In this document: piece after piece, positions 44,191-54,704 of the stretch
Numbering within the stretch: the stretch's first letter is position 1
Layout of the letters: every line of letters starts with the position of its first letter
Assembly (NCBI GenBank): GCA_963832365.1
Contig: CAWHUL010000011.1
Coordinates: forward strand, 186,001 to 250,000
Source: CAWBRT01 sp963832365
GTDB taxonomy: Bacteria > Acidobacteriota > Terriglobia > Terriglobales > Acidobacteriaceae
DNA length: 64,000 nt
Direction of reading: 5' to 3'
Translations under genes and position numbers: made by a program
Notes under the pieces: model-generated
The model's database searches: none
Seen by the model: the letters and a program-made list of their open reading frames with translations, nothing else
What the model was told of the DNA's origin: nothing

Positions 44191-47100
44191 ATGCAACAAC
44201 AAGCCGCTGCCACAAAACGCGATGACCCAGTTGATGACTTCGTCCGCAACACAATCGAGCAGTACCGAGCAAAGCTGCTCGATTTGAGCAGTAGAAATCC
44301 CCTCGTTAATTTTCGGCATTCGGATCGGTCTCGATCACACGTCCGTATTGTGGATGAAATCCCCGAAAAGCTATACGACAAGCTTGCGGCGGGACAACGG
44401 CTTACGTTCGATCCGGTCCCGGAACCGGAGTTAATGCCGGCCGATGAATCATTGCCCCCGTTCGAGCTTGCCGTGCAAAAGGCAAAGCGCGAAAACGAAG
44501 ATTACCGTAAAGCCATTGCTGAATTACGCCCAAACGCATCCGACCGACAAAGACAAAAGATCGAGCGCGAGTTACGGAATTGGGTCAGAGTTCGTCTCGG
44601 CCTTCAGCCATACGAACCCGTCACCGATGCAAAGAAGAGAGCCGCCGAACTCGGTATCGCCACTGGTTACGACCTGCCGACAAACACTGGCCAGAGTACA
44701 CGCCGATACCACAACCTCCGGATCCAAACTCTTTGGTACCGCGAAGACTTGAATAGAAAGCTGGGCGGACTGCGGGACGCTGCTCGTGTCCTGCTGCAAG
44801 ATGCTGGGCTGAGTGCACTCTACTGTGCTTTTGGCTTTCTGGAGTACTATGAGTCGGATTCAAGCGACGAAAAGCGAATAGCCCCGTTGGTGTTTTTCCC
44901 GGTTGACCTGGATCGCGAGCTTCAGGCTGGCGCCTATAGATACTTCATCCAAAGCAGAAACGAAGATGTTGAGATCAACGTTGCTCTCGCGGAACTCCTG
45001 CGCCAGCAGTTCTCTCTTGCAATGCCTCAGTGGGCGGAATCGGAAAACGGTGGCAATGCTCTCGAAAGTTACTTTCAGGAGTTTGAGCGAGCCATTGCCG
45101 GCCGGCGCGATTGGAAGCTGCGCCGCTTTGCAACGGTCGGTTTGTTCACTTTTTCAACGCTGGCGATGTACAAAGACCTCGATCCGCAACGCTGGACGAA
45201 TACTCCTCTTGAAGAGCGCGAACTTATCAGAACGCTCATTGCAGGAAAGGAAGTGCATGGCACCAACTATGCCGCAGATTATGACGTCGATGCACAGTCC
45301 GGCCCGGAACCACTGCTAATTACCGAGGCTGATTCCTCTCAGCACAGTGCTGTAATTGATGTATTGAATGGCAAGAGTGGAGTCGTTCAGGGGCCACCCG
45401 GAACTGGCAAATCACAAACGATAACGAACATGATCTCTGCGGCGATGCACGCAGGCAAGTCAGTTCTATTCGTTGCCGAGAAGATGGCTGCTCTTGATGT
45501 TGTAAAGAAAAGGCTCGACGGGGCAGGTCTCGCTCCGTTTTGCTTTGAGCTCCATTCGAGCAAAACTTCGAAGTCACTCGTGGCTAGCTCGCTGTCGGCC
45601 AGGCTCGAACACCAAGGGCCACAAATCAATCTGGGTACGATTCAAAGCAACCTCGAGGCTTTGCAGCATGCGCGGAAAGAACTGATTTACTACGTTGAAA
45701 AAGCGAACTCGCCCGCTGGTACAACCGGGTTGCAGGTATGTGATGTGCTGCTTGGCAGTGCGAAGCGAGAAAGTGATCGTAAGTTGTTGCCAGCTGGCAT
45801 CCTGAATGCGCGGTTTGCGAATGCACTGAAACTTTCGCAGCATGTCCGGAAGCCGATGTTGGACATGGCAGGCAACCTCCAGAAATGGACAGTAGAGGTC
45901 ACGAAGCACAGCAAGTTAGCAAATCACCCATGGCGGGGCCTGCAGAACTCCGAGATAACCGACTTTGAGGTCGACGGCCTGCTCGCGATGATACGCGCTT
46001 GGGCTGATTCTGCTGACGACGTTTGTTTGGCGGCACAGGGGATCTGCAATGGGTTCGGGGTTGTTATTAGCCTCAAGACGAGAGACCTCCGGCACCTGTG
46101 CGATGTGGTTGCAAACGTTCCCGAACCTGACGACAACATCATTCCGAACGTCTTTGAGATGTTGAGTTCGGCAGGCGGCCGCGACCGATTGAAGGCTGTT
46201 ATCGACGATGTGCGATTACTCCGTGACATTGACGTAACGCTCTACCCCGAGTACACCCGGGATCTGCAATCGCTTATGCGGGTTGGCAGTGCTTCTGTCG
46301 AGGGGCTCACCGATTCTGCTACCCAGGCTGGGCTGCCTGAGCATGAGCACATCGGAGATCTTGCTGACCAACTGAAAGCGTATTCATCGAAAGTAGAGGC
46401 AATTGCGGAAGCCGAACGAGTGGCCGCTCTTCTCGGTGAGGCGGTTGGATTGAAGGCAGAGACATTAGCTGGGCGGGGGGCTACGGTTGCCGCTGCTGAG
46501 TGTGTCTATGAACTTCCACACGAACTCTGGAAGCTCCGTGTTCCTGAAGTATTGGACCTAGATAGCTTTGTTGTGCTGCAAAGAGCCGCCACGCAGTGCC
46601 AGGCGCTACGCAATAACGAAGAGCGCATTTCACGGCAGCTAGACCTTGCGCTACTGCCACCCGCTTCAGAGCTGCGGGAACTCGGAATCGCCCTCAAAAC
46701 GGCGAACTTCATCACTGCGGCATTTGCCAAGAAGTGCAGGCTCGCAAACCGGGTATTCCGCGGAGCTTCACGCGATGAGAGTAGAAGAAGTCGCTCCGAG
46801 GTCGCAGCACTGCTACTACAAACGGCCGATTACCTGGATGAGAAGACTCGTTTCGAGAACAATGCGGAAATTAAACATGCCTGCGGAAGGTTTTTTGCAA
46901 GTTTAGAAACTCCGTTCACACATCTCTTGGAACTACAACGCTGGGCGTCAAACGTCTACCGTGTCGCTGCCCAACATCCGGATTTCAATCGGAGTATCAC
47001 AGAACTCATGTTCAGCGCATCGGTGGAGCAATTCGAAGCGATTATTAACTGTCGCAACAATCGGGGCTATGCCACTTTGCGTGCCGTTGTGGACGAGTTC

Positions 47101-48013
47101 GCGAGCGATGAATCAATCAGCCTTACTGAGTTGCGCTTTCGCGAAAGTGCGAGATGCTCACGTGTAACAGACCTAATTGCAGGCGCGGCAACTGCCCAAC
47201 TGCAGCCGAGCGTTGAGATGGCCAGCTTGTCGAAAGTCGCCAAATTACTGCGCATATCAGAAATGAAGAGCAAGGCACTCGAATCCGACAGTGTGGTCTG
47301 GGGCTTGATCGGCGGAACTGAGGAATCAGCAAAGCGGGATGAAGCAAGGCTTTCAGCCACGGCGGCCTACGCCAGCGTCATTGCGGCACTACCCCTGCAG
47401 CCAGCGATAATTCAATCCCTGCTAAAGAGCACCGCCAACGTCGTTCGCTTTAAGGAAGAGGGCAAGAAACTCGCTGACAGGCTCGCCGATTTAGAGCAAA
47501 AGACTGCAGCCGCCGTTCAGCTTGGGAAGATCGACCCTAAGCTCTGGTGCGGGATTCAACTTCACGACGCAAGCGTGGACGCTCTGGCATCGCGGTGTAG
47601 GCTTGCCCTTGACCACGGCGACGAACTGCAGGATTACCTCGGCTTTCTTTTGGCCGAGGAACGAGTGCTCAGTGCTGGGCTCGGACCTGTCTTGCGAGCC
47701 TATACGAGCGCCGATGAGGACTATCACGATCTGCCCACAGCGACTGAGCTCGTGTTTTATCGTTCTGCAGCTGAGCAAATCCTCAGTTTCGACCCGCAAC
47801 TGAAACGTCATTCGGGAAGCAGCCACGAGCTGCTACGGACACAGTATCAGCAGTTGGACCGTGAGTACCTTGATCTTCGGCGCAAGCAACTGGCCGCCAT
47901 GCTCTTGCAGAGATCCGTCCCAGAAGGCAATCGCGTTGGCAAAGTCGCTGACCTCACAGAGCTTGCCCTGGGTACAGCTGAAGGCGGCCTCCCGGAGCGC
48001 GATGATCCTCAGT
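44191..48013 (+). pseudogene. DUF4011-type SF1 helicase, 3' end removed by IS21
   Basis: About 1,275 residues remain. The N terminus has the DUF4011 hallmark YRAKLLDLSSRNPLVNFR. The Walker A motif GPPGTGKSQT lies near residue 401, followed by a motif Ia-like VLFVAEKMAALDVVKKRL. The long helical insert that separates motif Ia from motif II in this family then runs to the end. No DEAxQ motif II or later helicase motif, and no C-terminal nuclease-like domain, is present. The frame enters the IS21 left end at 48014 and stops at 48135. Intact relatives are usually several hundred residues longer. Such helicases occur in phage-defence loci; this one is almost certainly inactive. The ATG at 44119 is possible instead. 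Confidence 0.85.
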
Positions 48014-48060
48014 GGTCACTTCAAAACCGGCCATGCGTGGACGTCTCAAAACCGGCCATG
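48014..48060 (+). repeat. IS21 left terminal repeats
   Basis: Two CCGGCCATG-bearing units, 48014-48035 and 48044-48060. The outer one is identical over 22 nt to the inverse of the inner right-end unit at 50797-50818, so the two ends are true inverted repeats. Confidence 0.85.
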
Positions 48061-48231
48061 GAGAGTGGCCTAAGACAGGTTTTGTTTTACCCTACCGAAG
48101 TCGGTTTGACAAGGCAGGAGTTGATGTCGCGGTGACGTGTTAAGTTAATGCTGTTCCCGCCGGGGTCGCGCCTGGCGGAACCATCCAGGGCCGAAGACGC
48201 GGGGCTGGCTCCGAAGGAATCGGCGATTGAG

Positions 48232-48272
48232 ACCCTTTGCAGGTGAGCGTGATTGCTGACTCTGCAAAGGGT
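48232..48272. other. Hairpin in the IS21 left arm
   Basis: ACCCTTTGCAG and CTGCAAAGGGT form an 11-bp perfect stem between the istB stop and the IS left end. On the plus strand it is followed by TTCGTGTTTC. It may stop transcription entering or leaving the element. The rest of 48061-48384 shows no gene. Confidence 0.5.
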
Positions 48273-48384
48273 TTCGTGTTTCTGTCGCCATTCTTTTGGT
48301 GATGTTCCGTTGTAGAGGCCCTTGGATTACGAAACGCGACGTTGCCGGGCTGCTTTTGCCCGGCCTCCTTATTGTTCGCATTCG

Positions 48385-49134
48385 TCATTGGGCCTCTGCG
48401 CGCTTGTCGGTTTTGGTTCGCCAGCTTCGTGGCCCGCACTTGAGAATGTGCCCGTGATGTAATAGGCGGTCCAGCATGGCAGTGACGGCGGCACTGTCGC
48501 CTAGCAGCTTGCCCCAGTCCTCCACGGGTCGGTTCGAAGTCAAGAGTGTACTCGTGCGCTCGTAGCGGCGCATGATGATTTCCAGCAGTTCTTCGGCAGC
48601 GGTCAGTGGCAGTTTTCGCATGCCGAGGTCGTCGATGATCAACAATGGCACGGTGGACAGCAGTTCCATGTGCTCTTTGCGCTTGCCGTCCAAGGTGGCA
48701 TCGGCGAGATCTTCCAGTAGCACGTGCGCCTCCCGATAGAGCACGCGGTAGCCTTGCAGGATGACGGCATGTCCGATGGCCTGGGCAAGATGGCTTTTTC
48801 CGCTCCCAGGTGGACCTATGAACAACCCGTCCTCGCGTCGGCCGATGAAGGCGGCGGTCGCCAGATCGAAGACAAGGGCACGGTTCATCTTAGGATTAAA
48901 CTGAAAGTCGAAAGTATCAAGAGTCTTGTTGGTGTCGCGGAAACGCGCCTGCTTGTGGCGGCGATCCAGCAGCCGCTGGCTGCGGCAGGACAGTTCATCT
49001 GACACGAGGATGGAGATCAGGTCGATGGGAGCCATGGCGTCGCTCTGGGCTTGCAGCAGGCGCGTTTCCAATGTTCCGGCCATGCCGCTCAGGCGCAGTT
49101 GGCGCAGGGCGCCGTTGAGTTCGATCAGGTTCAT
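48385..49134 (-). CDS. istB: IS21-family ATP-binding helper protein
   Basis: The 249-aa protein is a DnaC-like AAA+ ATPase with Walker A GPPGSGKSHL, Walker B LLIIDDLG and sensor segment LLTSNRP. It assists IstA in target selection and strand transfer. Its start overlaps the istA stop by 4 nt. Length and motifs are complete. Confidence 0.95.
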   Translation of the reverse strand: MNLIELNGALRQLRLSGMAGTLETRLLQAQSDAMAPIDLISILVSDELSCRSQRLLDRRHKQARFRDTNKTLDTFDFQFNPKMNRALVFDLATAAFIGRREDGLFIGPPGSGKSHLAQAIGHAVILQGYRVLYREAHVLLEDLADATLDGKRKEHMELLSTVPLLIIDDLGMRKLPLTAAEELLEIIMRRYERTSTLLTSNRPVEDWGKLLGDSAAVTAMLDRLLHHGHILKCGPRSWRTKTDKRAEAQ

Positions 49135-50765
49135 AGCTTGGATTCCTCAGATTGAGTTCGTTGTTGGATCAGGTCGCGATACTGCACCAGTTCGCGGATG
49201 AGCGGGTCGACTTGGCGCAGGCTCAGAGGAGCTTGCGGGCCGCGCTCCAGGCAGCGTCGCACAAAGCGGTACTCAGGCACGTGCATCTCCAAGGCCAAGG
49301 CACAGGCCTCGTCCGCGGCCGCGCAGCCATACTTCTTGGCGAGCGAGAGCACGCCCTGAATGCGTCGCGCTCCAAGCTCGCCCTGTCGGTGGTGGATGGC
49401 ATCGCAAAGGGTGCCGATGCTGGCTCCAGCTTTGTGAGCCCGCGTTAGCAGTTGTTGGATACGGACTGGTGTACGCCGTGGACGGTCCTCATCGCGGATG
49501 CGGTGCGCACCGCGCTTCTGTCCCAGATGCTCGCGCAGCAGTTGGCTGGTCCGCGGATCGAGCAGGCGCACGAACAGCCCGTCCCACTGCACCAACACCT
49601 TGCGCCCGATCCATCCCGGAGGCGCTCCGTAGTAGGCCGCGTCAACCTCGACACAACCATCCAGGTGAACCGCACGAGTGCCGTACTGGTAGTAACGGAA
49701 CGGTTCCAATGGCAGCGGCTGTAAGAAGGGCTTCTCTTCGGCGAACATCGCCGCAACTTGGCGTTTGGTCGTGCCGTGGATGCGCGTGTCGGCCCAGCGT
49801 TCTTCCCAGTGATCCAGATAGGCTTGCGCCTCTTCGAGGCTCTCGAAACTCTTGCCTTTGAGCGGCGTCTTTTTAGCATGGCCTACGCCGGATTCGACCT
49901 TACCCTTCCGATCTGGATCTCTGATCCGGCAAGGCAGGGCGACCACGCCGTAGTGCGCCAGGACATCGTGATACAGCGGATTCAGGCTGGGATCGTAGAG
50001 GTCAGGGACCAGCACGCCTTCGCGCAGATTATCTAAAACCACGATCCGCGTCGAACCGCCCAATCGCCGAAAGGCCTGCTCATGCAACTCGGCCCAGGTG
50101 CGGGTGCTCGAACGAAAGCACAGCAGACGAACCGATTTGCGACTGTAGCCCAGCGTCAGTACGAACATCCGGGTGCGCCGGTACTTGCCGCTCTGCGGGT
50201 CGCGTACCATCGGGCCGCTGCCGTAATCAACCTGCAGCTCTTCACCTGGCGGAGTTTCGATGACCACCCGCGCTTCCGGCGATTGCATCCCGCGCAGTTT
50301 GCGCACGAAACGCTTCACGCTTTGGTAGCCGTCTCGAAACCCGTATCTATCGACGAGATCCTGCCAGATGCCCATCGCGTTGCGGCCTTGCGACAGCCCA
50401 AGCTGAATCGTTTCCCGGTACAACTCGCAGGCACTGGCCGATGCCTGGCGGTTCTTCTCCACCAGCGCCGCTGGCGGCACGAGGTCGGTGGTCACCTCCA
50501 CGGCCGGTTTTGAAAAGGAAAGGATTTCCGCGCCGCAGTCGGTGGTCACTGGCATGGCCGGTTTTGCCCCGGGCTTCCTTTTCCAGCCGCCCGGACGCCC
50601 TATCGCAATCCCGACTGCCTTCAGATAGCCGCCCGCCGTCTCTCGACGAACCCCGGTCTCCTGCTCAATCCGCCGCAGCGACCAACCTAGCCGCCCCAGC
50701 GCAATCACTTGCTGCCGCTTCGTTTCGCTCAAAACATTGCCCATGCCAACTGAGGCTACCTGCAC
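49131..50765 (-). CDS. istA: IS21-family transposase
   Basis: The protein (up to 544 aa) has an N-terminal HTH (LGWSLRRIEQETGVRRETAGGYL, in pieces) and an rve-type catalytic core with the DDE residues in ELQVDYGSG, VVLDNLREG and RKGKVESGV. The start is probably the second Met (MGNVLSETK, 50744). The linker after the HTH carries two copies of a KPAxxVTTD peptide, encoded by DNA copies of the IS-end motif (50484-50512 and 50538-50566). It catalyses movement of the element together with IstB. Confidence 0.95.
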   Translation of the reverse strand: MQVASVGMGNVLSETKRQQVIALGRLGWSLRRIEQETGVRRETAGGYLKAVGIAIGRPGGWKRKPGAKPAMPVTTDCGAEILSFSKPAVEVTTDLVPPAALVEKNRQASASACELYRETIQLGLSQGRNAMGIWQDLVDRYGFRDGYQSVKRFVRKLRGMQSPEARVVIETPPGEELQVDYGSGPMVRDPQSGKYRRTRMFVLTLGYSRKSVRLLCFRSSTRTWAELHEQAFRRLGGSTRIVVLDNLREGVLVPDLYDPSLNPLYHDVLAHYGVVALPCRIRDPDRKGKVESGVGHAKKTPLKGKSFESLEEAQAYLDHWEERWADTRIHGTTKRQVAAMFAEEKPFLQPLPLEPFRYYQYGTRAVHLDGCVEVDAAYYGAPPGWIGRKVLVQWDGLFVRLLDPRTSQLLREHLGQKRGAHRIRDEDRPRRTPVRIQQLLTRAHKAGASIGTLCDAIHHRQGELGARRIQGVLSLAKKYGCAAADEACALALEMHVPEYRFVRRCLERGPQAPLSLRQVDPLIRELVQYRDLIQQRTQSEESKL

Positions 50766-50796
50766 CCCGGTCGGAGCTTCTGTCTTGGGCCTTTAA

Positions 50797-50842
50797 CATG
50801 GCCGGTTTTGAAGTGACCCTACATGGCCGGATTTGGGTGACC
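50797..50842 (-). repeat. IS21 right terminal repeats
   Basis: Two units, 50797-50818 and 50822-50842, of the inverse CATGGCCGG...GTGACC motif. The outer unit differs from the other terminal copies at several bases, which fits IS21 ends having non-identical repeats. Confidence 0.82.
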
Positions 50843-53024
50843 GCCGAGGCGATGATGCGGTTGTCTGCGACGGTCCCGCGGAAGGCCTCGATCGCCTGCT
50901 TCATGGGAAATCTATCGACCGAACCGTTTGAGACTCGCAAAGCTGCTGCGATCGTCCCTCCGGTGAAATGCGTCGATTGATAGCCGAAACCCAAGAGCTT
51001 GGCATGGCACTCGTCAGCGAGTGATCGGTCGATGAGACCTCCGTTCGCGAGGCTCTCGATCACAACCTGACTCCACACGCGCTCCGTACCGAGTTCCGAT
51101 TTGGTGACCTCAGCCACCGCCAGGTCGTCTGTCCAGAGGATGTCTCCAGGGGTGAGTGCGAGGACCGCAGACTCCAAGCCATCTCGCCCAAAGAGCTTTT
51201 CCAGCGTTTCGCGGCGATCCGGATCGAATGCCGCGAGCTCCGGCACGGGCAGGATGGTCGTGTTCTGTTCGACCGTCTGCATCCACTCTTCGAAGGAGGC
51301 CTTTTCTCTGTCCGACTGCTCCTGGGTGGTTTGCGTGAAGTAATGCTGGCCCTCGTCGAAGCGATCAGCGTTGGCGAGCCTTTCACCTCAGGGCGCTCCA
51401 GATAGTCAGAGACCTCCTGGAAGCGACCTGCGCGGACGAGGGCCCGGACCGCTCCGAGCGTCAACGGATCGATTAGGTCCTGCTTGATGTTGGCAATGTT
51501 GGCGGTGCTGAAGACTTCGAAGGCGCGAACAACGTCCTCGTTCTTCCCGCGCCCCATCAGAGCTTGGCCGAGCATGAAGCAGACATTCGGCATGGACTTT
51601 GACTGGAGATTGGCCTGTTCCAGTATTCGTATTCCTCCATCAATGTCGTTTCGGCTGAAGGCGGAGTGGGCAATGGCCATCTGGCTCTGGAGTTCGGAAG
51701 CGTCGGCGGCAAAGGCGTCGCGTGCAAATTGCGCCGCGTCCTCTTTGCGTCCCTGCACGTGCGCGATGTCCGTCTTAAGCGCGAATGCCTGTGCCCTGAC
51801 GTAGACGAGGTCGTCTGTCTCCGCATTCGCGATGGCTGCATCTGCGGAGCTGATGGCGCTCTCGAGGTGCTTCTCCTTCTCTTCCGCCTTGAGCGGTTTG
51901 ATCGTCGACTCGGCCATGACCACGCGCGCGAAATGGGCCTGGGCAAGGAGCAGGTGCGCCTGCGCCCATTTGGGTTTGTCAGTAACGGCTGCTTGGGCGT
52001 GCTCAATTCCGGTTTCGATCTGACCGGCCATCATCGCCCTGCGCGAGAGTGCCGAAGCAACTTCCGCATCGGAACGCATGTGTTCCGGTGTTGCAGCGAG
52101 GAGATCCGCATAGGAAGTTTCGTGCTTTGCCGACTGAATCAGGAGTGAGCGAATCCGCGCCGCATTCGGGAATCGCGCCGCTGCTGCCTCAGCCTTCTCG
52201 CGGGTCGTCTGCTCCTGGAGCAAGATGTGGTATGCCAACACTTCGTTTGCGACTGCAAGTTCGTCGTCGGGGCGCAGCGGTGCGGCTTCCAGGAAGTTCC
52301 GCGCGGCCTCGTTCCCCTTTCCCAGAATGAGGTTGGCTGCGCCCATGTTCGTGGAGATGCGAAAGCGATGCCAGTCGTTGAGCTGGTCTCCTTTGAGTCT
52401 TTGAACGCGGTGCAGAAGGGTGATAGCGATCTGCGCCTCGCCTGGCTTGATGCGCTCCCTGGCTTCGTCGATGAGGGCGTCGATCTCCGTCTTCGCAGAC
52501 ACGGCTGGTCCGATCACTGCGATGGCGGAGTGAATGGCCTCGAGCTTGACCTTGACCTCTGCCACTTCTTCCGCGCGCATGCCGCCATAGAACTGCTGCT
52601 CAACCTCCGGATACTGGCGGAGGAACTTGGTGATCTTGTCCCAGGTGAAGAGCTCCACCGTGAAGGAACCGGCGCTGCGGTGTGCCTGGTTGATCTGCTG
52701 GATGGTGAGCTGCGCGGCGCTCGAGACCTTGCCCGTGGTCATGATGGCGTGGTGGTCGAGCTTGGCGGGAAAACTTTCGGCCTTCTTCACCTCTGCGCGG
52801 ATCTCCGCTGGATCGAGCGACTTCGACGCTTCTTTGAGTTTGCACTGCGCGCCATACATGGGACTTTCGCCCAGGGTGTCGAGGATGTCGACTCCGAACT
52901 GCTCCTCGCCCTTCTTTCCGAATCGTTCGAGACCCGGCCGGTTCCAGTGGCGCTTCAGAACGGCAAGGCAGAGCTCTTCAAAGATAACCTCTGATTCCGG
53001 AGGGTTTATCGAATATGGATTCAT
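50843..53024 (-). pseudogene. Mrr-like nuclease-TPR-PIN-like protein, frameshifted and cut by IS21
   Basis: From the ATG at 53024 the N-terminal 150 residues form an Mrr-type PD-(D/E)xK nuclease domain: Glu in FEELCLAVLKRH, then GVDIL and the catalytic-type QCK in MYGAQCKLK. About 380 residues of TPR-like helical repeats follow (WAQAHLLLAQAHFA, FMLGQALMGRGKNEDVVRAFEVF). Near 51375 one base is lost, and the next frame continues ANADRFDEGQHYFTQ into a PIN-like domain (DILWTDDLAVAEV, DNRIIASAV). That domain is cut at the IS21 right end before its C terminus. It was probably a nuclease of a defence or conflict system. It converges with the truncated helicase across the IS element. Confidence 0.78.
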
Positions 53025-53992
53025 TCTGCCAAGGCCTCGAATTCTTATCCAGATGTGTTGCGTCAATTATGAGATCGAGAGACTGTGGAGGCAATGGCAA
53101 GATTTCCCCGCTTCGCCGCGCCGGTGTGTCAGTTAGATACGATTGGGGCGTGGATCTTCCTTAGGGCTTCAGCAAGCGCATCATCGCCAATGCACTTATT
53201 GAATACGGATAGGGAACAAAAAGTCGGCTGGTGTAGCGGAATCGCCGCCGCCGTTCCTTACTCACGGATGACGAGCGAATCGGTAGTTACCAGTTGATTA
53301 ATAGTTCCGCACCCCTTCGGTGCTAACGATATTTTCGTCGCCCTGAAGCTTGCTCTGGCACCATTACGGTGTACTGGTCGACAGCCGAAACGGGCGTCTC
53401 AATGCAAGTAACTGGGCAATAGACAATGTACATGCTTGATATTCTGCACGTTGAGGACTCTATCCGGGGTTAGTCCCGATATGTCGGCTTGTCAGAAGTT
53501 TGCAGCGATTGCGGGCGCGTGGCGGTCGACTCGGACCTGTTTCACAAGGCAGTCAGCCCGTTAGACATATGGCTGACTGTTAAGCATCCCTGTAGAGGGC
53601 GGGTGCGCAACAAAGTAGACAGCAATCCTGGCGTTGCGCAGGCGGAAGAAGCGGAGTGCGCAACAAAACCGGCGAAAGCGAGCCGTTGCGCAGCCAAGAC
53701 GACCAATCCTGGCTCTTGGCGGGGGCGAGCTGGCCGGTGTCGGAGTGGAGCCCATGATGCCGATCCCAAAGAACCATCGCGCCCACCAAGACCGGACGGG
53801 AACAGCCACCAACCCCCGATGAAATCAGCCTGAAACCGACTATCGATCGGAGGAAAGACCAGAAGCTGAATCAGTGGCTGTCGTGGACAGCGGTCGGCGG
53901 CTGAAACAGGGGCAGAAATGATTACCATCTGGTTATCTTTCAAACTTTCTGATGTACCATAATCGGGATTTTGCTCGTGCGAGTCTATATGG

Positions 53993-54069
53993 GGGGTCAT
54001 TTCAACCCCTCCCGGGGACGTAAGTGGTGCCTAAGTCATAGTGCTACCCGGGGGAAACCGGGTTCCCCC
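53993..54069 (+). other. Nested G/C-rich hairpins
   Basis: Two clear hairpins: GGGGT with ACCCC (53993-54009), and GGGGGAA with TTCCCCC (54050-54069). In between are two CCCGGGG palindromes that can pair with each other. The run could be a structured RNA, an origin or a recombination end; nothing in the sequence decides. Confidence 0.4.
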
Positions 54070-54420
54070 TCCATTTGCATACAGAATCTGCGACCGACCT
54101 AAACGAGTTATTTTCCGGCCGGCGGCATTGCGCGGCAGTTACTCCGGAGTTACTAGCGGCCAACTCTGAGCCAAGGGCTTACTCTAGGTGGTGGCCGGGT
54201 CGAGCGCCGAGAAAACCGGCGGTACGATGCTCAGGCCCTGATGAAACACGGGGCTGCGACAGCGCTGAGCGCGGGTTTTTCCAGCGCCGCTTCGCTGCTG
54301 ATCCAGCCGGCCTGGCGGGGCCGGCGGCGAAGAACAGGACACCAGGGACATCGTCGAACATCATCATCTTCTATTCAATCATCACCACGCTGTTTTCCAT
54401 CACCCCACCCCACCAGCCCA

Positions 54421-54444
54421 CGGTCTTGATCAACGGTCTTGATC
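54421..54444 (+). repeat. 13-bp tandem repeat
   Basis: CGGTCTTGATC occurs twice with a 13-nt period (from 54421 and from 54434). Two iteron-like copies only. Confidence 0.45.
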
Positions 54445-54704
54445 GCAAGACGAAGACCATGATCAGCCCAACCCGGCGATTACCAGCCCGGAGTCGTCGG
54501 CGTCACCTCAAACGCCAGTCACTTCGAAAAATAGCCTAAACGGAGCGTCAGCCTTTACCGGAGAAGCCAGCGGCCGTTCGCCAAGCTGAGGCGCGTGTGC
54601 GTTTGTTTCTACAACAGACCCTGGCTCCGGCCGGAGCCGATGCCCGCGCGCGAGGCGGTTGCCTGCCCACAGGAGGAAGAGACCTGGTATGTGCTGCAGG
54701 CCGT

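Larger units (their letters stand above)
48014..50842. mobile_element. IS21-family insertion sequence
   Basis: The element is about 2.83 kb, carries istA and istB on the minus strand with a 4-nt overlap, and both genes look intact. Its ends are GGTCAC...CCGGCCATG (left, from 48014) and the inverse ending GTGACC (50842). Each end has a second copy of the CCGGCCATG unit inside (48044-48060; 50797-50818), the multiple terminal repeats typical of IS21. No direct target repeat is visible across the ends (left flank CCTCAGT, right flank GCCGAGG). The flanking genes are two different truncated genes, so adjacent sequence was probably deleted after insertion. Confidence 0.92.
53025..54704. other. Decayed non-coding stretch with hairpins
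   Basis: About 1.7 kb with no supported gene. ORFs of 60-160 codons on both strands have no motifs or ribosome sites. It holds a G/C-rich group of hairpins (53993-54069), a 13-bp tandem repeat (54421-54444) and a 10-nt match to the 3' end of tRNA-Val (53779-53788). The sequence suggests a graveyard of mobile-element ends rather than an active locus. Confidence 0.5.

Noticed and set aside
48014..50842. Target-site duplication around IS21
   Set aside because: Flanks CCTCAGT and GCCGAGG do not match; the absence supports adjacent deletion instead.
53542..54000. 152-codon frame on the minus strand (and 53489-53833 plus)
   Set aside because: No motif, no ribosome site, overlapping frames on both strands and Arg/Ala/Pro-rich composition typical of GC-driven spurious ORFs.
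54075..54539. 154-codon plus-strand frame
   Set aside because: Low-complexity, no family pattern, crosses hairpins; looks like chance.
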